DNA from: Aestuariivivens insulae
GTDB taxonomy: Bacteria; Bacteroidota; Bacteroidia; Flavobacteriales; Flavobacteriaceae
DNA length: 64,000 nucleotides
Direction: 5' to 3'
Assembly (NCBI RefSeq): GCF_022662195.1
Contig: NZ_JAKMCS010000007.1
Location: 62,001-126,000, forward strand
Shown: piece after piece, positions 29,401 through 37,986 of the stretch
Position numbering within the stretch: position 1 is the stretch's first letter
How the letters are laid out: each line of letters opens with the position of its first letter
Notes under the pieces: model-generated
The model's input: only the letters and a program-made list of their open reading frames with translations
Databases searched by the model: none
Told to the model about the DNA's origin: nothing
Program-made: the position numbers and the translations under genes

Positions 29401-29694
29401 GACGAAACCAGATGGCTTGCCGATGGTGCCCAAAATCAATATTTAGAAGTAATTTGGGTGAAACCCCAGAGGTTCAATTCTGTAGTCATTAATGAAGTTG
29501 GCCATAATATATCAAAATACCTGATTCAGGTTTGGAAGAATAACAAATGGCTTAATGTGGTTGAGGGTAGGTCTTGTGGCGTAAACAAAATCCATGATTT
29601 TGATGCTGTTAAAGCTACCAAGTGTAGGGTTCTTATTGAAGATTCCAATGAAGCACCATCAATAGCAGAATTTAAAATATTTCAGAAAAACTAA
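26419..29694 (+). CDS. GH78 alpha-L-rhamnosidase with C-terminal F5/8 type C domain
   Basis: Lipoprotein of 1091 residues; lipobox MSLMGC. A start at 26455 (MLKLFLV) would give a shorter signal peptide and cannot be excluded. Domain order is: Fn3-like GH78 N-domain (VDLKCEYRINPLGIDNTKPR; YYWKVKVWD), beta-domains for rhamnose binding (SFGYHELYVNGEKV), then the (alpha/alpha)6 catalytic barrel with VDCPHRERRGWGEV near 520-535, the GH78 acidic signature. A C-terminal beta-domain is followed by a discoidin/F5/8C-like carbohydrate-binding module (about 960-1091, ANDENDETRWLADGAQNQYLEV). It releases terminal alpha-L-rhamnose and stands 12 bp before the isomerase gene in a unit dedicated to rhamnose release, uptake and use. 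Confidence 0.9.
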   Translation: MQSKLTKYQYKKMLKLFLVVMTMSLMGCDTNSKVSLVDLKCEYRINPLGIDNTKPRFSWKLIENNQSRGQKQTAFQILVSSGLDNLNNNIGDLWDSGKVESNKSVNNVYQGNTLESSKQYYWKVKVWDKAGQASNWSDYGLFSMGLLNKEDWKGAWIYKTDQRKIDHNWYRKNFELQEKAESAFVHVASFGYHELYVNGEKVTNNVMNPVSSYMKKRIPYLTYDVKDFLKKGKNVIGVWHAAGWARWDRIKEYRNPPFVFKAQANIKTNKEHVKLSTDGTWKCKKSHSSYYGDWDILDFGGETIDDRKKEDGWNTIAYDDSNWMHAGIYDHETLNANLKEINETVVVKEDKLIGKGKFKNRRFSPITAELSAQMVEPQVKYKAINPIGIKNDNNGTYRIDMGENYTGFFEMNLYQGKEGDSILFEISDQTEKVMNWAQKSKYIYGKTGEGKFTNRFNVAGGRWITVYGLSYEPKLEDVKGYVITNDRKQISKFQSSNEQLNQIYQINLDTYIANTMDGILVDCPHRERRGWGEVTVAAMYGDALPNFESGAYMDQYLQYTRDAQMPDGQIRGIVNENDRPFLMWKANSPLTVWETYRMLGDKKVLEDNYESMQKWMDWMFENSNYNTGGAIIAGEQGARAFPGLGDWCTPRGNFWTSSNSPNALHFNNCIYAYMLDNAVKIAKALNRTDDVKVYEDRLKVQRKATHKLFYNPETGQYVNGQQVNQAFALLAGVTPEQERKKVYDNLVDNVLYKFPYYDTGSSGQALYTRYFIESGERMDLIYELLQDMHHPSYGYFIKQGKTVWPERWSAVGVSQIHTCYTGIGGYFIKGFGGIRPNPESYGMQNMIIKPALVGDISFANTEYESMYGNVVVNWKREGEGAKFHIEVPINSTAKIYLPANRREDVKEGEVLAENSKGITYIGSEKSDAVGQYVIFNVVSGIYDLRVKELPKVEFPQPLGNLTNLTLLGRMNASSMFIETEKLPGFEAFKANDENDETRWLADGAQNQYLEVIWVKPQRFNSVVINEVGHNISKYLIQVWKNNKWLNVVEGRSCGVNKIHDFDAVKATKCRVLIEDSNEAPSIAEFKIFQKN

Positions 29695-29706
29695 AAAGAG
29701 AGAGAT

Positions 29707-31119
29707 ATGGTAAAAGTTGGATTGTTCGGTATAGGATTAGATACCTATTGGCCACAGTTTGAAGGTTTATTAGAACGTTTGGAAGGCTATCAGCAACAAA
29801 TAGCCGAAAAGATAGAAGGCTTTGGTGCCGAAGTAGTCAATGTAGGTTTGGTAGATACTCCAGAAGTAGCAAGGGAAAAAGCAAATGTGCTAAAGACAGA
29901 GGATATTGATGTATTGTTTTTATATGTGTCTACTTATGCACTATCATCCACCGTTTTACCTGTGGTACAAAAATTAAAATGTCCAACTATTATTTTAAAC
30001 TTGCAGCCCGTAGCGGCCATAGATTATGAGAGATTTAATAAGTTGGGAGATAGAGGTATCATGACAGGTGAATGGTTGGCCCATTGTCAGGCTTGTGCGG
30101 TACCAGAGTTGGCCAATGTCTTTAATCGTTCGGGGATAGGTTATGAGTTTGTTACCGGTTATTTGGACGAACAAGAAGTATGGGATGATATTCAGGATTG
30201 GATCGATGCAGCCAGGGTTGTCAAAGTTATGACTAATAATCGTTTGGGGATTTTGGGGAATTATTATTGTGGAATGCTTGATGTTTATGCCGATTTAACC
30301 AAACAATCGGTTGCTTTCGGGACGCATATCGAGATTTTAGAAATGTGTGAGGTCAAAAAATACCGCGATGCTGTGACCGAGGTTGAGATAGAAGAAAAAA
30401 TTGCTGAATTCCGAAGTACTTTCGATGTCATTGACGCTTGTGAACATGGAGAATTGGTACGTGCTGCTAAAACCTCTATGGCCCTGGATAAGCTTGTTGA
30501 AAATCATAATCTGGGCTCAATGGCCTATTACTATGAAGGAGAAACGGCCAATGAATATGAAAATATAGTTACCTCGGTTATAGCAGGAAACACCTTGTTA
30601 ACAGGGAAGAATGTTCCAGTAGCCGGTGAGTACGAAGTGAAAAACGCCCAAGCCATGAAGATTATGGATGCCTTTGGTGTAGGGGGATCCTTCTCTGAGT
30701 TTTATGCCATGGATTTTAACGATGACATCGTCATGTTGGGACATGATGGTCCAGCACATTTTGAAATCGCCGAAGGCAGGGTACAATTGGTGCCGTTGCC
30801 AGTGTATCATGGAAAACCAGGAAAAGGATTGTCCATACAAATGACCGTAAAGCATGGTCCGGTAACCTTATTGTCAGTCGTAGAGGGTAAAGACGATGTG
30901 TTCTTATTGGTAGCCGAAGGCGAATCTGTTGAAGGGCCGGTGTTGCATATAGGCAATACCAATAGCCGTTACCGATTTTCAATTGGCGCAAGAGCCTTTA
31001 TGAACGAATGGTCTAAACAGGGGCCGTCTCACCACTGTGCTATTGGCGTGGGGCATATAGCCAATAAGATTGAAAAATTGGGTAAGTTGCTAAGTATGAA
31101 AGTAATTAGGATTTGTTAA
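29707..31119 (+). CDS. L-fucose/L-arabinose isomerase-family protein (putative L-rhamnose-pathway isomerase)
   Basis: Cytoplasmic protein of 470 residues related to the FucI/AraA fold: N-terminal VKVGLFGIGLDTYWPQF, the central ALSSTVLPVVQKLKCPTIIL strand region, YCGMLDVYADLTKQS, and a C-terminal half with FSEFYAMDFNDDIVMLGHDGPAHF (metal-ligand type Asp/His) and GVGHIANKIEKLGKLL. Members interconvert aldoses and ketoses. Lying between a rhamnosidase and the rhamnose transporter, it may act on L-rhamnose or another deoxy or pentose sugar. The classical RhaA is an unrelated TIM barrel, so this would be a non-orthologous replacement. A role with arabinose or xylose is the alternative. No kinase or aldolase gene is present in the window. 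Confidence 0.75.
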   Translation: MVKVGLFGIGLDTYWPQFEGLLERLEGYQQQIAEKIEGFGAEVVNVGLVDTPEVAREKANVLKTEDIDVLFLYVSTYALSSTVLPVVQKLKCPTIILNLQPVAAIDYERFNKLGDRGIMTGEWLAHCQACAVPELANVFNRSGIGYEFVTGYLDEQEVWDDIQDWIDAARVVKVMTNNRLGILGNYYCGMLDVYADLTKQSVAFGTHIEILEMCEVKKYRDAVTEVEIEEKIAEFRSTFDVIDACEHGELVRAAKTSMALDKLVENHNLGSMAYYYEGETANEYENIVTSVIAGNTLLTGKNVPVAGEYEVKNAQAMKIMDAFGVGGSFSEFYAMDFNDDIVMLGHDGPAHFEIAEGRVQLVPLPVYHGKPGKGLSIQMTVKHGPVTLLSVVEGKDDVFLLVAEGESVEGPVLHIGNTNSRYRFSIGARAFMNEWSKQGPSHHCAIGVGHIANKIEKLGKLLSMKVIRIC

Positions 31120-31236
31120 TGAATTCTTGTGCTTAAAATAAAATAATGGGAGGACATTGGTATGGAAAACGGAACAAATTTCTTAAAAATAAAAATGTGC
31201 TTAAAAGTAAATCAATATATTTCGTAAGATAAAAAT

Positions 31237-32289
31237 ATGCAAGCAATATTAGGGGTACTGTTCCATTCGTTAGGTGGTGTAGCAGCAGGTAGTTTTTACA
31301 TGCCATACAACAAAGTAAACGGATGGGCGTGGGAAAGTTATTGGATAGTTGGTGGTTTAATGTCATGGTTAATTGTACCACCATTAGCTGCCTATTTAAC
31401 TGTTCCTGGGTTTTTGGATATTATTTTAGCCGGATCCAGTTCTATTGTATGGTTTACTTTTTTAATGGGTTTACTCTGGGGTGTTGGCGGTCTATCTTAT
31501 GGGCTTGGGGTTCGTTATTTAGGAATGTCTTTAGGTAATTCTGTGGTTCTAGGTTTTTGCGCTGCTTTTGGAGCTTTGGTTCCATCGGTGTACTATAACT
31601 TTTATCCAGAGGAAGGTAAAACATCGTTTTCCGAAATGTTTGCTTCTTCAGGAGGAAGAATAGTTTTGTTAGGCGTTATGGTTTGCTTATTGGGTATTGT
31701 TATTTCGGGGAAGGCAGGCATGATGAAAGAAGGCGAACTTTCTGAGGAAGAGAAAAAGAAAACAGTTAGCGAATTTAACTTGGTAAAAGGATTGGTTGTG
31801 GCTACACTTTCAGGAATCCTAAGTGCTTTTTTTAGCTTCGGAATTGAAGCAGGTAAGCCTTTGGCAGATGCCGCTATTGTAGCAGGCTATGACCATTTGT
31901 ATGCTAACAATGTAACTTTTGTGGTCATTCTTTGGGGCGGATTGGTGACCAACTTGTTTTGGACAACCATATTGAGCATTAAATATAAGTCTTACACAGA
32001 TTTTACTAATAAGAACACACCGATACGTAATAATATCCTTTTTTCGGCATTGGCTGGAACGATATGGTTTTTACAATTCTTTTTTTACGGTATGGGGGAA
32101 AGTAAACTTGGTAGTGGCGCTAGTTCTTGGATACTACATATGTCTACCATTATTTTAACAGCTAATTTCTGGGGTATTTACCGCAAAGAGTGGCATGGTG
32201 TTGCTAAGAAAACCAAGTGGACCATTACGGCTGGTATTGCCGTAATTCTACTCTCTGTACTGCTTGTAGGTGTTGGTAACTCCTTATAG
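31237..32289 (+). CDS. rhaT: L-rhamnose/H+ symporter RhaT
   Basis: Inner-membrane transporter of 350 residues with about ten hydrophobic segments. RhaT landmarks are the N-terminal HSLGGVAAGSFYMPYNKVNGWAWESYW block, WGVGGLSYGLGVRYLGMSLGNSV and GAALxxP-like GAGxxP region at FGALVP, and the C-terminal WILHMSTIILTANFWGIYRKEW. It brings free L-rhamnose released in the periplasm into the cytoplasm with protons. It follows the isomerase with a 117-bp gap in which I see no terminator, so the two are probably co-transcribed. Repeat B copy 2 lies just downstream. Confidence 0.93.
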   Translation: MQAILGVLFHSLGGVAAGSFYMPYNKVNGWAWESYWIVGGLMSWLIVPPLAAYLTVPGFLDIILAGSSSIVWFTFLMGLLWGVGGLSYGLGVRYLGMSLGNSVVLGFCAAFGALVPSVYYNFYPEEGKTSFSEMFASSGGRIVLLGVMVCLLGIVISGKAGMMKEGELSEEEKKKTVSEFNLVKGLVVATLSGILSAFFSFGIEAGKPLADAAIVAGYDHLYANNVTFVVILWGGLVTNLFWTTILSIKYKSYTDFTNKNTPIRNNILFSALAGTIWFLQFFFYGMGESKLGSGASSWILHMSTIILTANFWGIYRKEWHGVAKKTKWTITAGIAVILLSVLLVGVGNSL

Positions 32290-32312
32290 TTGTATATCGC
32301 GGTCTTAGTTTA

Positions 32313-32472
32313 ATTCCAGATCAACCATGAAATACCACTAATAATTAATTTCTTTTTCTTTTAATTCCGTTGAAAATAAAACCGTAGCAAATGCTATGCT
32401 TTGATTTTCCGTCTCACATAAGCGAAAAATAAACTTAATGCTGTACGTTGCATTTTATAATCGATTTGGTAT
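32313..32472. repeat. Intergenic repeat B, copy 2
   Basis: About 160 bp matching 13743-13905 over its full length in the same orientation: shared segments include CCACTAATAATTAATTTC-like left arm, AACCGTAGCAAATGCTATGC core and GTTGCATTTTATAATCGATT right arm. The right end GATTTGGTAT is intact, while the left end has decayed (ATTCCAGATC). It ends 3 bp before the stop codon of the lyase pseudogene, between two converging genes. Confidence 0.75.
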
Positions 32473-32475
32473 ACG

Positions 32476-33323
32476 TTATTCCCTAATATGAATTAACATC
32501 TTTAAAGCCACATTCGCTGTTAAATCTCCAGTATCACAGGTGCCATAGGCTCCATATCTGGTATAAATGCGTTCTGTTGTATGGTTGTGAGTAATATATT
32601 TTTCGGTATTGCCAATTTTTACTTTTGAAAAGGTCACACCATTGGTGTTGTACCCAGTTTCATAAACAAAATTGTATTCTTCGTTGTAATTAAGTATTTC
32701 AAAATCTTGTACACCCTAGTGCCCCCAGTATCTGTTGTATATGGGTTCACAGTGACATGGGGTTCTAACTTAATCTTATTGCCGTCTGCTTTTTTAGCAT
32801 AAACTAAAAATTGAGCACTTCTATTCGTGCTGGCTGCTTCTTCACCCTATAAAGTATCTCCTCCGGCATGCGACTGGATGATACATGTATTACCATCACT
32901 TAAATCACGAATTCTTAAGGAGCCTGTAAGTATGGTCTTTTGGTTCACGTCATGTGAAATAGTTCTAAAGAAACGTTCCACTCTGGTTTTGGGACCATTA
33001 TATCTTACTGTACCACCAGTAATATTGTAACTGCCCCAATTTCCAGAGGTATTACTGTAACCACCAACTTTAGGGGCTGTTCTGCAGTTTAAAGTACTTT
33101 TGTTATTAGGGTTGGAAACGTCATCACAGGATTGTGGCGAACCAGGGACTAAATTTGGATAATCAGAGTTGTTATCACAATCTTGATAGGGTGCTGGGTT
33201 TTCTAATGATATGGGGTCGCTATCAATTGTTTTATCCATTTTCGTTTCACTGGAACACGAAAAAATAAGACTTAACATTAAAATGAATGCAGTTATACCA
33301 AACATTCTTAACTTGAATTCCAT
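32476..33323 (-). pseudogene. Broken secreted jelly-roll polysaccharide lyase (PL28/PL7-like)
   Basis: The open part (32847-33323, 158 residues) begins with a lipoprotein signal (IFSCSSE) and continues into RVERFFRTISHD and CIIQSHAGGDTL, then meets a TAG at 32847-32849. Translation past it stays protein-like (GEEAASTNRSAQFLVYAKKA, then TTDTGGT). A one-base frameshift near 32715 leads to a second frame with ILNYNEEYNFVYETGYN, VTFSKVKIGN and RIYTRYGAYGT, ending at 32476. The reconstructed protein would have about 282 residues. The R-E-R, Q-x-H and Y-x-R-x-G-A-Y pattern recalls beta-jelly-roll lyases; PL28 ulvan lyases fit the context, PL7 being the alternative. Two independent lesions make it a pseudogene or the record of sequencing errors. 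Its operator (copy c') is intact. Confidence 0.7.
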
Positions 33324-33360
33324 TAAAAACTTAATTGGCCTATATGGAATCTTATTCTTT

Positions 33361-33407
33361 GCAAAGTAGGTTGATTGCCTTTTATGAGTATCCTGCTGTG
33401 CTTACTA
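33361..33407 (-). promoter_or_regulatory. Tandem operator with -7 box before the lyase pseudogene (copy c')
   Basis: On the minus strand: weak half-site TAGTAAGCAC (33407-33398), strong half-site AGCAGGATAC (33397-33388), 19 bp, then a degenerate -7 box TACTTTGC (33368-33361). The start codon at 33323 is 64 bp away. Together with copy c it forms a 9-bp perfect inverted repeat (GTATCCTGC / GCAGGATAC) with a 34-bp spacer. Confidence 0.6.
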
Positions 33408-33419
33408 TTTCTCAAATAA

Positions 33420-33466
33420 AGCATGAGAGTGCAGGATACAGAACCTTTACAATTAATGTAATTTTC
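33420..33466 (+). promoter_or_regulatory. Tandem TGCAGGA operator with -7 box (copy c)
   Basis: Half-sites AGCATGAGAG (33420-33429) and TGCAGGATAC (33430-33439), 19 bp, then TAATTTTC (33459-33466). The ATG of the GH78 gene at 33498 follows after 58 bp. It serves the GH78-sulfatase-VOC operon. Confidence 0.8.
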
Positions 33467-33497
33467 GGCTATTAAAATGTTGAAGTAAATTTTTAAA

Positions 33498-36350
33498 ATG
33501 ATAAAAAAACAGCTTTACCTGTTCCTATTATTAGCGCTTTGTTTGTCATGTGAACAAAAGAATGAAGAAAGTAGCACACTTCATTTTAGGAAGCTTTTGG
33601 TCAATTCAAGTGTGAGCCCAATGACTGTTGAAAACCAACAACCTTTGTTTTCCTGGGTAATACATGCAGAAGGATTTAATAAATCACAATCAGCGTACCA
33701 TATTTTGGTAGCATCTACGTCAGATAAGCTGAATGATAATGAGGCGGATATTTGGGATTCCAAAGAAATTAACAGTAATGCATCTGCTCACGTTAAGTAT
33801 AATGGTAAACCATTACAAGCCTTACAAACCTATTATTGGAAAGTAAGGATTTGGGATGAAAATGGTGCGACTTCAAATTGGTCAGACGTACAAAAGTTTG
33901 AAATGGGTTTGATGAGTGAATCCAATTGGGGAGGTTCAAAATGGATTACTTTAAATAATGATACCAGAACATCTCCATATCGTTTTAGAGATTATAAAAC
34001 TGGAAAAATGGATAAACCTGTACCTGTAGCTGGTTTTCCTGCAAGTTATTTTAGAAAAGAACTTAATGTCGATAAAGAAATTGAGAATGCCCAAGTTTAC
34101 ATTTGTGGCTTAGGTTATTATGAATTGTATTTGAACGGAGAAAAAGTAGGCGAACATGTGTTAGACCCGGCACCATCAAACTATGATAAGCAAGCCTATT
34201 ATGTAAATTACGATGTGACAGAGGATTTGAAACCAGGTAAAAACATTTTCGGAATTATTTTAGGAAATGGCTTCTACGGACAAAATATTTCATGGAAAAA
34301 TGATCCGGAATCTGAAAGAGATTTGGCTTATGGTCCACCAACGGTGCGTTGTTTGGTTAAACTTAAATATGCCGATGGAAGCCAATCTGATTTTTATACG
34401 GATGGCACATGGAAAGAAGCAACAGGGCCTATAGTGTTCAATAACATTTATGGTGGTGATACCTATGATGCGCGGTACGAACTCGGGGATTGGGCAACCG
34501 CAGGTTACAATGATAAAAGTTGGGGGGGCGCTAAAGAAACGTCACCAAAGATCAAAAAGATAAGTGCACAACAAGTACCACCCATAAAAAAATTAAGAGA
34601 GCTGGAGCCCCAAAAGGTTTTTAAAGGTACAGATGGTGAATGGATTGTAGATTTTGGACAAAACATAGCCGGTTGGGTAAAGTTGAATGTAAAAGAAAAA
34701 GAAGGCCAGCTTATTGAAATAATTACTACGGAAGCCTTACTTACTGATGGAAGCGATATTTTTCCAGGTTCTACAGGTGGAGGAGCTAATGGGATGCCTC
34801 AAATATATCAATACATCTGTAAAGGAAATGAGTTGGAGTCTTGGGAACCTAAGTTTAGTTACCATGGATTTAAATATGCCAAAATTAAAGGTGTGTCCTC
34901 TAAACCCGATGCTAATATGATTAAGGCAGTCTTAGTAGCTACTGATATTCAGGAAACGGGAAGTTTTAGTTCTTCGGATGAATTGCTAAATAAAATGCAC
35001 AGTATCAGTAAATGGACCATTGTAGATAATGTTCACGGTATTCCGGAAGATTGTCCTCACCGTGAAAAATGTGGTTGGTTAGGTGATGCACATGCTTTTT
35101 GTGAGTATGCTTTATATAATTACGATATGTACGATTTTTATAAAAAATATATTGAGGACATCCGTACCCAAATGCGACCCACCAAAGGGTACAACAATCC
35201 AGAAATTAAGTTTCAAGTACCAACCATGATTGCCCCGGGTAAACGCACATCAACTTATGCTAAAATAGATTGGGGTGTGGCAACCATCTATTTACCGTGG
35301 TATAATTATAAATTTTACGGAGACGATGCCATTGTTAAGGAGTATTACAAAGATATGAAAGATTTGACCAACTTTTACTTAAATTTTAAAGGAGACAATG
35401 GTATTATGCAAGATGGGATGGGAGATTGGTGCCCACCACGCTGGGATAGAAGGCTCAATCCCAGTGCTATGGAATGCGACCCCATTATTTCCGCCAATGC
35501 CTATTTCTATGATGTGCTAGGTATCATGGAAACCTTCGCAAAAATGAATGGAGATAAGGGTTACGAAGCTCAAATGATAGAAGAAAAAGAAGCCTTAAAA
35601 TTAGCCTTCAATAAAGAATTCTTAGTTGAAATCCCAGAAACAAAACACAAGTGGTATCAAAGTCAAACAGCTACGGTGCAGGCTTTACAGTTTGGTATAG
35701 TACCAGATAAAGAGGTTGATAATGTAGTGAACGGATTGGTATATGATATTGTAGAGGTTAAAGGGGGGCATCACTCAACAGGAATCCATGGCAACAGATA
35801 TATTTATACCGTTTTGTCTAACTATGGAAAGGCTGATTTGGCCTACGATATTTTAACAACGCCTAATTTTCCAAGTCAAACCTATGTTATGAATTCAGGC
35901 TTTACCACATGGCCAGAGCGTCAATTTGTTTGGGAAGGAATGGAAGGGCCAACCAATTCATTAAATCACCCCATGCATTCTGGTTTTGCTGCCTATTTTT
36001 ACGAGTCATTAGGAGGTATCAAATCTTCTAATAAGAAAACAGGTTACAAAGAGTTTAGGGTTAATCCAGAGTTTCCTAGACAAGTTGGTGATACCAAAGT
36101 ATCCATTCCATCACCATATGGAGATATTAAAAATAGTTGGACTAAGAATGAAGGTGTTTTGTCAATGAAATTAGAGGTGCCTTTTAACACCAGAGCAAGA
36201 ATTTTTTTAACATCAGAAGAATTGGAATCACTTATAATTAATGGAGAGGCATGGGAGGTGTTTCAAAATAATTATGGTGCTACTAAGGATGGTTTAGATG
36301 TGATTTTAGGTTCAGGAACATACCAAATATCGTATAAAAAAAATGAGTAA
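33498..36350 (+). CDS. GH78 alpha-L-rhamnosidase
   Basis: Lipoprotein of 950 residues (lipobox LCLSC, Cys 18). It has the full GH78 layout: Fn3-like N-domain (about 30-140; [15 protein letters not shown]), sugar-binding beta-domain (VYICGLGYYELYLNGEKVGEHVLDPAPS), a further beta-domain with IVDFGQNIAGWVKL, the (alpha/alpha)6 barrel with the canonical EDCPHREKCGWLGDA near 515-530, and a C-terminal beta-domain. It is a closer match to characterised GH78 enzymes than the fusion at 5621. It probably releases rhamnose from oligosaccharides after desulfation; its 3' end overlaps the sulfatase gene by 8 bp, which suggests coupled synthesis of the two enzymes. Confidence 0.92.
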   Translation: MIKKQLYLFLLLALCLSCEQKNEESSTLHFRKLLVNSSVSPMTVENQQPLFSWVIHAEGFNKSQSAYHILVASTSDKLNDNEADIWDSKEINSNASAHVKYNGKPLQALQTYYWKVRIWDENGATSNWSDVQKFEMGLMSESNWGGSKWITLNNDTRTSPYRFRDYKTGKMDKPVPVAGFPASYFRKELNVDKEIENAQVYICGLGYYELYLNGEKVGEHVLDPAPSNYDKQAYYVNYDVTEDLKPGKNIFGIILGNGFYGQNISWKNDPESERDLAYGPPTVRCLVKLKYADGSQSDFYTDGTWKEATGPIVFNNIYGGDTYDARYELGDWATAGYNDKSWGGAKETSPKIKKISAQQVPPIKKLRELEPQKVFKGTDGEWIVDFGQNIAGWVKLNVKEKEGQLIEIITTEALLTDGSDIFPGSTGGGANGMPQIYQYICKGNELESWEPKFSYHGFKYAKIKGVSSKPDANMIKAVLVATDIQETGSFSSSDELLNKMHSISKWTIVDNVHGIPEDCPHREKCGWLGDAHAFCEYALYNYDMYDFYKKYIEDIRTQMRPTKGYNNPEIKFQVPTMIAPGKRTSTYAKIDWGVATIYLPWYNYKFYGDDAIVKEYYKDMKDLTNFYLNFKGDNGIMQDGMGDWCPPRWDRRLNPSAMECDPIISANAYFYDVLGIMETFAKMNGDKGYEAQMIEEKEALKLAFNKEFLVEIPETKHKWYQSQTATVQALQFGIVPDKEVDNVVNGLVYDIVEVKGGHHSTGIHGNRYIYTVLSNYGKADLAYDILTTPNFPSQTYVMNSGFTTWPERQFVWEGMEGPTNSLNHPMHSGFAAYFYESLGGIKSSNKKTGYKEFRVNPEFPRQVGDTKVSIPSPYGDIKNSWTKNEGVLSMKLEVPFNTRARIFLTSEELESLIINGEAWEVFQNNYGATKDGLDVILGSGTYQISYKKNE

Positions 36351-37950
36351 GAGTAGTTATTTTAAAAGCAAGATTTCAATAGTATTGCTTCCGGTTTTTT
36401 TATCGTTATTAATAGCTTGTAAATCAAATGGAATAGAGACTGTTTGTAAAAAGCCCAATATCCTATTCATTTTGGTAGATGATTTGGGCTATCATGATTT
36501 AAGTGTAACTGGCAGTACATTTTATGAAACGCCAAATGTAGATAAATTGGCAGCCGAAGGTGTGATGTTTACCAATGGTTATGCGGCAAGTAGGGTTTGT
36601 AGCCCATCTAGAGCAAGTATTATGACAGGTAAGTTTACGGCGCGCCATGGCATTACAGATTGGATTGGTGCAAAAGCAGGAGAGGACTGGCGAGCAAGAA
36701 ACAGACATGATAAACTATTGCCAGCAAATTATGTTATGCAATTGCCAAAGGACGATATTACTATTGCCGAAGCGTTTAAGGAGCAAGGTTACAAGACCTT
36801 TTTTGCTGGGAAATGGCATTTAGGCGATAAGGGGGCGTATCCGGAAGATCATGGCTTTGATATTAATATTGCGGGTATTGATGCAGGCTCTCCAAGGGGA
36901 GGTTTCTTTTCACCGTGGAACAATCCTAAGCTTCAAAACAAGGAAAAGGGAGAAAATTTAACATTACGCTTAGCGAATGAAACCGCAGATTTTATAGCCA
37001 AACATAAAGACTCGACTTTTTTTGCATTTTTGTCGTTTTACGCTGTCCATGCGCCTGTGCAAACCACTCAAGAAAAATGGGTAAAGTACAGAAATAAAGC
37101 TGATAGTATGGGGGTTGCAGATTCAGGTTACAAAATGGAGCGTGTGTTACCTATAAGAAGGGTTCAAGACAATCCTGTTTATGGTGGTTTGGTAGAAACT
37201 ATGGATGATGCCGTTGGTATAGTTTTAAAAGCATTAAAAGATAATGGGGTAGATGATAATACGATTGTGGTATTTACCTCAGATAACGGGGGTGTAGCCT
37301 CTGGGGATAACTACGCTACTAGTAATTTACCGCTAAGAGGAGGTAAGGGTTACCAATGGGAAGGCGGTATAAAAGAACCGTTTTTTATTAAAGTGCCTTG
37401 GTTAAAAAATATAAAATCTACAGAAGTGCCGGTAATAAGCACCGATTTGTATCCTACTTTGTTGGATTTGGCAAATCTACCTTTAAAAACTAATCAACAT
37501 TTAGATGGTATGAGTTTGAAGCCATTATTAGAAGGTGAAGGTTTTGATTCTAACAGACCATTATTTTGGCATTATCCACATTATGGTAATCAAGGTGGTG
37601 AGCCTTCTTCAATTATTCAAAAAGATGGTTGGAAATTAATTCATTATTGGGAAGATGGAAGAGAAGAATTGTTTAGGCTACCTTCCGAAGAAAAGGACAA
37701 TCAAAATGTTATTTCCCAACATACAGAGACTGCCAAAAATTTAAGCATTGAACTAATGACGTGGCTAAAAGAGGTAAATGCTAATTACACAACTACAGAT
37801 AGCGAATTTGATGCTAATAAGCGCAAAAAGTATTTGCAGAACATTATAAATCAAAAATTTCCAAATTTAGAAAAGCAGCGACAGGAAGTACTGTCTCCAG
37901 ATTTTAAACCAAATGAAGACTGGTGGGGAAGTCAGGCAATTGTTGATTAA
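36343..37950 (+). CDS. Family S1 sulfatase
   Basis: Formylglycine-dependent arylsulfatase of 535 residues with a lipobox-like LLIAC (Cys 26). Features: metal site ILVDDLGYHD (Asp 46-47), the maturation motif CSPSR at 86-90 (Cys type, to be oxidised by an anaerobic sulfatase-maturating enzyme that is not in this window), AGKWHLG near 163, VFTSDNGG, and the C-terminal beta-subdomain. It probably acts in the periplasm on rhamnose 3-sulfate or a related sulfate ester in ulvan oligosaccharides. The ATG lies inside the end of the GH78 gene, so translational coupling is likely. Confidence 0.93.
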   Translation: MSKSSYFKSKISIVLLPVFLSLLIACKSNGIETVCKKPNILFILVDDLGYHDLSVTGSTFYETPNVDKLAAEGVMFTNGYAASRVCSPSRASIMTGKFTARHGITDWIGAKAGEDWRARNRHDKLLPANYVMQLPKDDITIAEAFKEQGYKTFFAGKWHLGDKGAYPEDHGFDINIAGIDAGSPRGGFFSPWNNPKLQNKEKGENLTLRLANETADFIAKHKDSTFFAFLSFYAVHAPVQTTQEKWVKYRNKADSMGVADSGYKMERVLPIRRVQDNPVYGGLVETMDDAVGIVLKALKDNGVDDNTIVVFTSDNGGVASGDNYATSNLPLRGGKGYQWEGGIKEPFFIKVPWLKNIKSTEVPVISTDLYPTLLDLANLPLKTNQHLDGMSLKPLLEGEGFDSNRPLFWHYPHYGNQGGEPSSIIQKDGWKLIHYWEDGREELFRLPSEEKDNQNVISQHTETAKNLSIELMTWLKEVNANYTTTDSEFDANKRKKYLQNIINQKFPNLEKQRQEVLSPDFKPNEDWWGSQAIVD

Positions 37951-37986
37951 GCAAGCTTATTCAATTAATTTTATGATTAAGATAAG

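Noticed and set aside
32827-33030. A 67-codon plus-strand open frame
   Set aside because: It is antisense to the lyase pseudogene, whose codons explain the sequence far better.
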